NCBI GenBank assembly: GCA_012799315.1
Contig: JAAZLM010000198.1
Span: forward strand, 1-5,105
Reading direction: 5' to 3'
From: Clostridiales bacterium
GTDB lineage: Bacteria; Bacillota; Clostridia; Oscillospirales; Ruminococcaceae
Length of the DNA stretch: 5,105 bases
Positions 1 to 4,093 of this stretch are shown here, one piece after another. Numbering within the stretch: position 1 is the stretch's first letter; every line of letters starts with the position of its first letter. The position numbers were made by a program, and so were the translations under genes. The notes under the pieces were generated by a model that worked only from the letters and a program-made list of their open reading frames with translations, searched no databases and was not told the DNA's origin.

Positions 1-19
1 AAAGACGGTAGCTTTTTTT
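1..19 (+). terminator. 3' end of a probable terminator of the upstream gene (cut by the window edge)
   Basis: The window opens with AAAGACGGTAGC followed at once by seven T residues. This is what the 3' arm of an intrinsic terminator and its T-tract look like. The 5' arm would lie outside the window, so pairing cannot be verified. It precedes a strong new promoter at 59-87, which fits a transcription unit boundary. Confidence 0.4.
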
Positions 20-58
20 GTGCAAATTCCTCTATTAACATATATGCCCGATAAAAGG

Positions 59-87
59 TTGACAAAATATGCAAATAGATATATAAT
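59..87 (+). promoter_or_regulatory. Sigma-A promoter of the coaX operon, perfect consensus
   Basis: TTGACA at 59-64 and TATAAT at 82-87 are separated by exactly 17 bases, so both hexamers and the spacing match the housekeeping consensus. Transcription would start near 94 and give a leader of about 36 bases before the coaX ATG. The leader carries AGGAG at 115-119. No operator or riboswitch fits in so short a leader, suggesting strong, largely constitutive expression. Confidence 0.88.
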
Positions 88-129
88 AGATGAATGGGAA
101 TATAGCATTTTTTTAGGAGTGATGAAACA

Positions 130-897
130 ATGGTATTTACCGTTGATGTTGGCAATACTAATATTGTACTTGGTGCATTCGATGAAGATGATCTCGCATT
201 CGTTTCCCGCATTTCGACCGATCCGTCTAAGATGGCAGATCAATATGCGATCGATTTCGCCGATATCTTAACGTTATACGGGTATTCGCCCCGCCTATTC
301 GATGGAGCGATTATCTCATCAGTCGTTCCGCCGCTAACACCTATTATAAAAGAGGCCGTTGAGAAGTTATTAAGCTGCAAAGTCTATGTTGTTTCCCCCG
401 GTATTAAGACGGGGCTAAATATCAAGATTGACGATCCGGCGATGCTCGGCAGTGATTTAGTATGTGCGGCAGTATCGGCACTTGATAAGTATGAATTACC
501 GTGTATAATCTTCGACCTTGGCACGTCTACCACGACATCGGCGATTGATAAGGACGGTTTATTCCTTGGTGGATCCATCTATCCCGGGGTGCAAATCTCG
601 CTAGATGCTCTTTCATCTAGGACGGCGCAACTGCCATTCATCAGTATGGAAACAGTGGATAAGGTGATCGGCACAAACACAATCGACTCGATGAAGTCGG
701 GCATTATCCTCGGAACCGCATCATTACTTGATGGTATGGTTCTAAGATATAGTGAAGTATTGGGCGGTGAGCCGACTGTAATTGCGACGGGCGGATTAGC
801 CTCAATGATTATACCGCATTGTAGATGCGATATAATCGTCGATAACAACCTCATGATTGATGGGCTGTATCGGATATATAAGAATAATGCGCTGTAA
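130..897 (+). CDS. coaX: Type III pantothenate kinase CoaX
   Basis: This cytosolic enzyme phosphorylates pantothenate to 4'-phosphopantothenate with ATP, the first step of CoA synthesis; type III enzymes (ASKHA fold) usually need a monovalent cation. The 255-residue length is normal for the family. Visible motifs are DVGNTN at residues 6-11 (phosphate-binding loop 1), SSVVP at 63-67, FDLGTSTTT at 128-136 (second phosphate motif), GGSIYPGV at 147-154 and the adenosine-site TGGLA at 220-224. The pantothenate-site segment reads GSDL at 107-110, where classical CoaX proteins have GADR; I recall this variant from Lachnospiraceae-like homologues. The ATG at 130 has AGGAG 10 bases upstream and lies just downstream of a consensus promoter. 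It is first in an operon with a probable pantothenate transporter subunit, which supports the assignment. Confidence 0.95.
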   Translation: MVFTVDVGNTNIVLGAFDEDDLAFVSRISTDPSKMADQYAIDFADILTLYGYSPRLFDGAIISSVVPPLTPIIKEAVEKLLSCKVYVVSPGIKTGLNIKIDDPAMLGSDLVCAAVSALDKYELPCIIFDLGTSTTTSAIDKDGLFLGGSIYPGVQISLDALSSRTAQLPFISMETVDKVIGTNTIDSMKSGIILGTASLLDGMVLRYSEVLGGEPTVIATGGLASMIIPHCRCDIIVDNNLMIDGLYRIYKNNAL

Positions 898-943
898 ATT
901 TCTATTCTCCTGGACTTTATTGCTATCAATTCCCAAAAAGTAT

Positions 944-972
944 GCACTGCATTACATATTGTGAGCAGTAGC
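944..972 (+). repeat. Intergenic hairpin repeat, copy 1
   Basis: This 29-base element lies in the coaX to ECF gap and ends two bases before the GGAGG at 975-979. It folds as ACTGC (946-950) pairing with GCAGT (965-969), a bulged A at 951, then TTACA (952-956) pairing with TGTGA (960-964) around a 3-base loop. A near-identical copy lies at 1608-1635 ahead of the next gene. It has no T-tract, so it is not an intrinsic terminator. Its function is unknown; a role in mRNA processing, stability or translational control is inference. Confidence 0.65.
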
Positions 973-986
973 AAGGAGGAATTCAT

Positions 987-1589
987 ATGTCAAAAGTTAC
1001 AAGTAAGAGTAACAATGTTCGGAAGCTGGTCATGCTTTCATTATTCGTTGCGATCCTATTCGTGTTTAATCTAACGGGGATCGGCTTTATTCGGATGCCG
1101 TGGGGTATTGCAATTACAATAATGCATATACCCGTCATCATAGCATCAATTACTATGGGCCCTGTCTATGGTGGAGTTGCTGGTTTAGCATTCGGGCTTA
1201 TAGCAATGTTTGAAGCAACTTTCAGAGGAGGGGCAGCAGATATTCTATTTTCACCAGTAGCAAGTGGCAACCCCCTCGGCTCGATTTTCCTGTGCATCGT
1301 GCCACGAATTGTGCTCGGTATTGTTGCAGCACTAATATTCAGGGCAATTATGCGATATACTAAGAATTCGATAGTGTCTGCTGGCATCGCCGCTGCATTT
1401 GCAACATTCCTTCATTCGGCGATGGTGCTGCTAAGTCTATCGATAATATTCAGCGCATTCCCACTTAAAGAAGTTATTGCTATCATTATCGGCATCAACT
1501 GCATTGTAGAAGTAGTCGCTGCAATTGTGATAAGTGTCGCACTTGTTAAGCCATTAATGCTTATGTGGCGGCGCATGATGGCATCTTAG
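987..1589 (+). CDS. ECF transporter S component, probably pantothenate-specific (PanT-like)
   Basis: This 200-residue integral membrane protein is the substrate-binding (S) subunit of an energy-coupling factor vitamin importer. It would work with a shared EcfA-EcfA'-EcfT module that is not in this window. It shows about six hydrophobic segments, near residues 13-30, 41-57, 60-78, 97-118, 128-155 and 163-185, with a basic start and the basic end MWRRMMAS. The stretch NLTGIGFI, then TIMHIPVIIASI and GPVYGGVAGLAFGL, is typical of the ECF S-component family; the 200-residue length is also usual. Substrate is inferred from position: it directly follows coaX, whose substrate is pantothenate. Sequence alone does not exclude another vitamin. 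The ATG follows AAGGAGG with a 7-base gap after GGAGG. The gap from coaX is 89 bases with no terminator, so co-transcription is likely. Confidence 0.88.
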   Translation: MSKVTSKSNNVRKLVMLSLFVAILFVFNLTGIGFIRMPWGIAITIMHIPVIIASITMGPVYGGVAGLAFGLIAMFEATFRGGAADILFSPVASGNPLGSIFLCIVPRIVLGIVAALIFRAIMRYTKNSIVSAGIAAAFATFLHSAMVLLSLSIIFSAFPLKEVIAIIIGINCIVEVVAAIVISVALVKPLMLMWRRMMAS

Positions 1590-1607
1590 ATTAACACAAT
1601 AACTTAA

Positions 1608-1635
1608 GCACTGCATCACAAATGTGAGCGGTAGC
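1608..1635 (+). repeat. Intergenic hairpin repeat, copy 2
   Basis: This 28-base element lies between the ECF gene and the glycosylase gene and matches the copy at 944-972. It folds as ACTGC (1610-1614) with GCGGT (1628-1632), a bulged A at 1615, then TCAC (1616-1619) with GTGA (1624-1627) closing an AAAT loop. Relative to copy 1, one change turns a T.G pair into C-G and another turns T-A into T.G, so pairing is kept; the loop differs by an indel. Copies this alike between unrelated genes suggest a selected element or a recent duplication. No T-tract follows. Confidence 0.65.
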
Positions 1636-1647
1636 GTGGTTTCTATT

Positions 1648-1652
1648 GGAGG
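1648..1652 (+). promoter_or_regulatory. Ribosome binding site deciding the glycosylase start
   Basis: GGAGG at 1648-1652 is the only good Shine-Dalgarno in this gap. It lies downstream of both in-frame GTG codons (1624, 1636), so neither can be served by it. Seven bases after it comes ATA at 1660. The preceding gene has the same GGAGG and the same 7-base gap before its ATG, so translation most likely begins at 1660. Confidence 0.6.
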
Positions 1653-1659
1653 TATTATT

Positions 1660-2154
1660 ATAAATAGAGTAGAGCATATTTTCGATCCCGTATATGATGA
1701 AAATTCGCAAATACTGATTCTTGGTACGATTCCATCGCCAAAATCACGGGAGTACGGATTCTATTACGGACATCCGCAAAATCGCTTTTGGCGCATTATG
1801 TCCGATGTGATGCGCGCTCCTTTGCCGAATACTATTGAGGAGAAGAAAAACTTCCTACTTCGGCATCGCATAGCATTATGGGACGTATTAGCATCATGCG
1901 ATATTACGGGGGCAAAGGATAGCAGCATTAGAAATGCTGTCGCAAACGACTTCAGTGAGATTTTATCAGCCTCATGCATTGCTGCAATTTTCACAACTGG
2001 AATGAAGGCAACAAATCTATATCAGCAGCTATGCTATCCTAGAACGAATGTACCATCAACTTATTTACCTTCAACAAGCCCTGCAAATTGCGGGAATTTC
2101 ACATATGATGAATTGGTGAGCGAATACAGTAGAATTCGCAACTATCTGAAATAG
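1660..2154 (+). CDS. DNA-deoxyinosine (hypoxanthine/uracil) glycosylase, UDG superfamily family 6-like
   Basis: This is a probable base-excision repair enzyme that removes deaminated bases (hypoxanthine, possibly uracil) from DNA. Counting from the ATA at 1660 (164 aa), motif 1 is LILGTIPSPKSREYGFYYG from residue 19. HPQNRFW follows at 38-44, whose Asn41 is in the region of the Asn described as catalytic in family 6. LPSTSPAN at 136-143 is the second signature. The usual N-terminus (NRVEH..FDPVYDENS) begins right after the ATA. The longest frame with a canonical start opens at GTG 1624, adding 12 residues, but that GTG sits inside a hairpin repeat and has no ribosome site. ATT at 1657 is another rare-start option. 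It is third in the coaX operon, 70 bases after the ECF stop, and ends at a terminator. The family is fairly sure; the start and exact substrate are not. Confidence 0.85.
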   Translation: MNRVEHIFDPVYDENSQILILGTIPSPKSREYGFYYGHPQNRFWRIMSDVMRAPLPNTIEEKKNFLLRHRIALWDVLASCDITGAKDSSIRNAVANDFSEILSASCIAAIFTTGMKATNLYQQLCYPRTNVPSTYLPSTSPANCGNFTYDELVSEYSRIRNYLK

Positions 2155-2156
2155 AT

Positions 2157-2186
2157 AAAGCCGGTAGAATTAAATCTACCGGCTTT
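2157..2186. terminator. Bidirectional intrinsic terminator between convergent genes
   Basis: AAAGCCGGTAGA at 2157-2168 pairs perfectly over 12 bp with TCTACCGGCTTT at 2175-2186 around a 6-base loop. On the plus strand it is followed by TCATTTT and sits 2 bases after the glycosylase stop. On the minus strand the stem ends in TTT followed by an AT-rich stretch, 5 bases beyond the lipoprotein stop. One hairpin therefore ends both converging units. Confidence 0.9.
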
Positions 2187-2191
2187 TCATT

Positions 2192-3289
2192 TTACATCGC
2201 TATATCTTCAGGATCGTACCTATCATATGCTTTATCATTCTTCTCAACAGTATAGTCTTTTGAGAAATCCTCTAAAATGCCTTTGAGCTCATCGCCCTTA
2301 TAAACTTCAAGGATTTTCGCCCTATTCTCTGCTAGATAATCGCTGCGTTCTTTCATATCAAGTCTAAGGAATATATAATAATACTCATCGCCCTCAAAGA
2401 AAGTCGGCTCGCCGATTTTCAAATCAGAATTTAGGAATTCCATCACCTTGGTGGGATGTGCCTTTGAGTCCTTTTTAAGAATACTCTCCTTAGCATAGAT
2501 ATCTTCTTCCTCGTCGTCATCGTCGTCATCGGCGCTATCTTCAGCAGCCTGCGTATCGGACGTTTCGGTTGTGGTGGTCGGATTCGCCTTTTCAACTTCT
2601 TCTTCACGATGCTCTGCATATTCGTCAATCAACTTGTCGAAGTCCTCGCCCGCTTTAGCTCTATCAAGATAGTCATTAGCTAGATCCTTAATATCCGCCC
2701 TATCTTCACTTTTGATAATATCGCCGCTACCATCTTTTAACGGGATTGAAATGCTCTTATAACGAATAAATTCATCGTCAAGGTATGTCATAAGCTCCTC
2801 ATCATCGACGGCATTAATTCCGCCCTTGCCATATAGCTTATCAAAAATTAGCTTGTACATATAATCCGATTTAGCTATATCGTTATACGATTGCTCGCTT
2901 ATGCCCACTTCTTCAAAACTCTTTGCGTATGTTTCCCATATAGATTGAACTTGATTATTTATCATGCTTTTATCATCGCTCGATAGTGATAATTCCAGCT
3001 CGTCGAATTTGCGAAGAATGCCAACATAATTCTTGCAATATTCAGTTGCCTTATCCTTTATCCATTCTTTTGCGGGCTTGTCCTCGATGTCGATGCCCCA
3101 AATATCTTCTTTCCCGGCGATCTGCTGAGCATCACTAATAGCATTTTGTAGGTAGTATATATAAATACCTGCTTTAATATTCATGCCGTCGATTATCGCC
3201 GCATTGCTAGTATCACTTCCGCATGCGACTGCTGAAAGCATAATGCCGACAGTAATCACTCCAGCAATTATTTTTCTAAATAAAGACAT
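2192..3289 (-). CDS. SurA/PrsA-like foldase-type lipoprotein with acidic insert
   Basis: This predicted membrane-anchored extracytoplasmic protein (365 aa) resembles the SurA N-terminal/parvulin family of secretion chaperones. MSLFRKIIAG starts a basic then hydrophobic signal, followed by SAVACGS; Cys23 is the likely lipidated residue, although -3 is Ala rather than the usual Leu. Residues about 28-150 form a helical, SurA_N-like chaperone region. From about 175 (FIRYKSISIPLKD) to 310 the pattern resembles a degenerate parvulin domain: KAGEDFDKLIDEYA is recognisable, but the usual GG-L-G and FG-H-I motifs are missing, so isomerase activity is doubtful. A low-complexity insert at about 228-263 is Glu/Thr-rich and ends in a run of nine acidic residues. 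The start at 3289 was chosen for GGGGGAG just upstream; an in-frame ATG at 3346 lies at about the predicted transcription start. It has its own promoter. The domain assignment is by eye. Confidence 0.75.
   Translation of the reverse strand: MSLFRKIIAGVITVGIMLSAVACGSDTSNAAIIDGMNIKAGIYIYYLQNAISDAQQIAGKEDIWGIDIEDKPAKEWIKDKATEYCKNYVGILRKFDELELSLSSDDKSMINNQVQSIWETYAKSFEEVGISEQSYNDIAKSDYMYKLIFDKLYGKGGINAVDDEELMTYLDDEFIRYKSISIPLKDGSGDIIKSEDRADIKDLANDYLDRAKAGEDFDKLIDEYAEHREEEVEKANPTTTTETSDTQAAEDSADDDDDDEEEDIYAKESILKKDSKAHPTKVMEFLNSDLKIGEPTFFEGDEYYYIFLRLDMKERSDYLAENRAKILEVYKGDELKGILEDFSKDYTVEKNDKAYDRYDPEDIAM
2512..2529. repeat. Perfect 9-base tandem duplication in the acidic tract
   Basis: CGTCGTCAT occurs twice back to back (2512-2520 and 2521-2529). 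On the coding (minus) strand it gives Asp codons in the order GAT-GAC-GAC, part of the run of Asp and Glu residues. Being in-frame and triplet-based, it can expand or contract without breaking the gene. Confidence 0.85.
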
Positions 3290-3293
3290 AATT

Positions 3294-3300
3294 CTCCCCC
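3294..3300 (-). promoter_or_regulatory. Ribosome binding site fixing the lipoprotein start
   Basis: On the minus strand GGGGGAG is followed by AATT and then ATG (3289). The spacing is short, but this is the only strong Shine-Dalgarno near the start. It places the initiator directly before the signal peptide rather than 19 codons upstream at 3346. Confidence 0.75.
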
Positions 3301-3350
3301 TGTTTATTTTATTGCACTGATAAATTAAAATATGCCAAATATCCATAACA

Positions 3351-3379
3351 ATTATACCGCAACTTAGCCTAAAAGTCCA
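3351..3379 (-). promoter_or_regulatory. Sigma-A promoter of the lipoprotein gene
   Basis: Reading the minus strand, TGGACT (3374-3379, four of six matches to TTGACA) is followed after 17 bases by a perfect TATAAT (3351-3356). An AT-rich stretch at 3381-3401 lies just upstream and could act as an UP element. Transcription would start near 3344, leaving a leader of about 55 bases before the ATG at 3289. Confidence 0.75.
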
Positions 3380-3421
3380 TACATTTTATTAAAATTTATG
3401 TGGATATTTAGGTATTCGTTC

Positions 3422-3479
3422 GCTTTAACGTATTATCATATAGCTTTATCAATGCTTTACATCATCATATATGTTAAAG
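3422..3479. repeat. Inverted repeat with three phased GCTTTA hexamers
   Basis: CTTTAACGTAT (3423-3433) can pair with ATATGTTAAAG (3469-3479), 11 bp with one G.U on the plus strand, around a 35-base loop. GCTTTA recurs at 3422, 3443 and 3454, at steps of 21 and 11 bases, close to two and one helical turns. The element sits about 45-80 bases upstream of the lipoprotein -35 box and overlaps the terminator of the next gene. A regulator-binding role is speculative in such AT-rich DNA. Confidence 0.3.
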
Positions 3480-3505
3480 GGGACGGAATTTACACCGCCC
3501 CCTTT
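3476..3505 (-). terminator. Intrinsic terminator of the cysteine-rich protein gene
   Basis: On the minus strand AAAGGGGGCGG (3505-3495) pairs with CCGTCCCCTTT (3486-3476) over 11 positions, including one G.T wobble, around an 8-base loop. TTTAACAT follows, so the T-tract is weak. On the plus strand the wobble becomes an A-C mismatch, so the hairpin is best suited to minus-strand transcripts. It lies 6 bases past the stop of the gene ending at 3512. Confidence 0.75.
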
Positions 3506-3511
3506 GCTAAT

Positions 3512-3901
3512 CTATCGCTCTACAATGAACCATAGTCTTGCTCGTGAATTTTGATTGCAACCATAGTTCTTATTAATATAAGAATTGCGAACTACAACCG
3601 CTCTCATGAATCGTGGTATACGGCACGGAACAATGCTATCCATTCGGCAGCCCTCAAGGCAGAGAATCTCAGGATCGTTGATAAAATTCCTACCATCGTA
3701 ACTACTTTGAATACAAACTGAAATCGGCAATTGCTCAAGATTCTGCGCATATATCACCACCGATCTTGCATTGCACATATTAATAACCGGTGTCGCCACT
3801 ATCTGATCACGCAACCACATATCACATATAATTTCTGCAATATTTGAATTACCACATTTAAAAACATTCCTATTAACATTAACTAATCTCTTACTCGTCA
3901 T
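3512..3901 (-). CDS. Small cysteine-rich protein, tentatively DUF6385-like
   Basis: The product has 129 residues with no signal peptide or membrane segment. The second half looks like a small beta-rich domain: RSVVIYAQN (47-54), an SVCIQSSYDGRNF strand-turn (61-73), a VP-IPRFMRAVVVR segment (91-105) and the terminal ARLWFIVER. This order (strand, S-DG turn, proline-aromatic-arginine segment, final aromatic strand) resembles DUF6385 domains of Firmicutes, but I cannot confirm that without a profile search. Eight cysteines (16, 26, 43, 63, 81, 85, 93, 115) make up about 6%, high for a bacterial cytosolic protein and reminiscent of cross-linked spore-coat proteins; that role is inference. ATG 3901 is preceded directly by an in-frame TAG, so no longer start exists. 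The ribosome site is weak (GGTGAT). It is a single-gene unit with its own terminator, divergent from hydE. Confidence 0.7.
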   Translation of the reverse strand: MTSKRLVNVNRNVFKCGNSNIAEIICDMWLRDQIVATPVINMCNARSVVIYAQNLEQLPISVCIQSSYDGRNFINDPEILCLEGCRMDSIVPCRIPRFMRAVVVRNSYINKNYGCNQNSRARLWFIVER

Positions 3902-3953
3902 CTAATCACCATCTTCTAGAGTAAATTCTTCTTACGGGTGATATTACTCCCCC

Positions 3954-3981
3954 ATTATCATCATATGCGGCTAATTGCAAA
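3954..3981 (-). promoter_or_regulatory. Weak candidate promoter for the cysteine-rich protein gene
   Basis: On the minus strand TTTGCA (3976-3981) and GATAAT (3954-3959) are separated by 16 bases, a poor to fair sigma-A site. The same stretch contains CATATGAT (3960-3967), which resembles the CATA-type -10 of the mother-cell sporulation sigma factors E and K, but no convincing -35 was found. Either reading is uncertain. Confidence 0.28.
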
Positions 3982-4000
3982 TGTAGCATTGCGGATAACT

Positions 4001-4029
4001 TTGCATTGTACTCCAAAATAGTGTATAAT
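4001..4029 (+). promoter_or_regulatory. Sigma-A promoter of hydE
   Basis: TTGCAT (4001-4006) and a perfect TATAAT (4024-4029) are separated by exactly 17 bases. Transcription would start near 4036, giving a leader of about 58 bases that is A-rich and shows no obvious hairpin or riboswitch. The rest of the 192-base gap between the two divergent genes holds no gene that I can see. Confidence 0.8.
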
Positions 4030-4093
4030 GAATTCATCTTAATATTTCGCACTTAACAAAAAAGAGAAATCTGATTTGAAAAGGAAGAATTTA

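Noticed and set aside
20..271. 83-codon plus-strand frame overlapping the coaX start
   Set aside because: It begins upstream of the coaX promoter, has no ribosome site, and is out of frame with a certain gene.
944..972. Hairpin copy 1 as an intrinsic terminator or attenuator
   Set aside because: No T-tract follows the stem; a ribosome binding site follows directly.
579..986. 135-codon minus-strand frame antisense to coaX
   Set aside because: It is antisense to a clear coaX gene, has no family resemblance, and is explained as a shadow frame.
1616..1627. TCACA-TGTGA palindrome in hairpin copy 2 as a CRP/FNR-type operator
   Set aside because: The half-sites are in the reverse order (CRP-type sites read TGTGA then TCACA with a 6-base gap), the spacing is wrong, the other copy is not a symmetric palindrome, and an RNA hairpin explains both copies.
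3290..3346. N-terminal extension of the lipoprotein to the ATG at 3346
   Set aside because: It would place 19 residues in front of a normal signal peptide, has no ribosome site, and begins at about the predicted transcription start.
3398..3535. 45-codon plus-strand frame encoding a hydrophobic peptide
   Set aside because: It has no ribosome binding site, runs through the minus-strand terminator into the 3' end of the gene at 3512, and lies in AT-rich DNA where such frames are expected by chance.
3977..3992. Small bulged hairpin GCAAATG-TAG-CATTGC between the divergent genes
   Set aside because: It lies upstream of the hydE promoter, has only six pairs with a bulge and no second copy, so chance is the simplest explanation.
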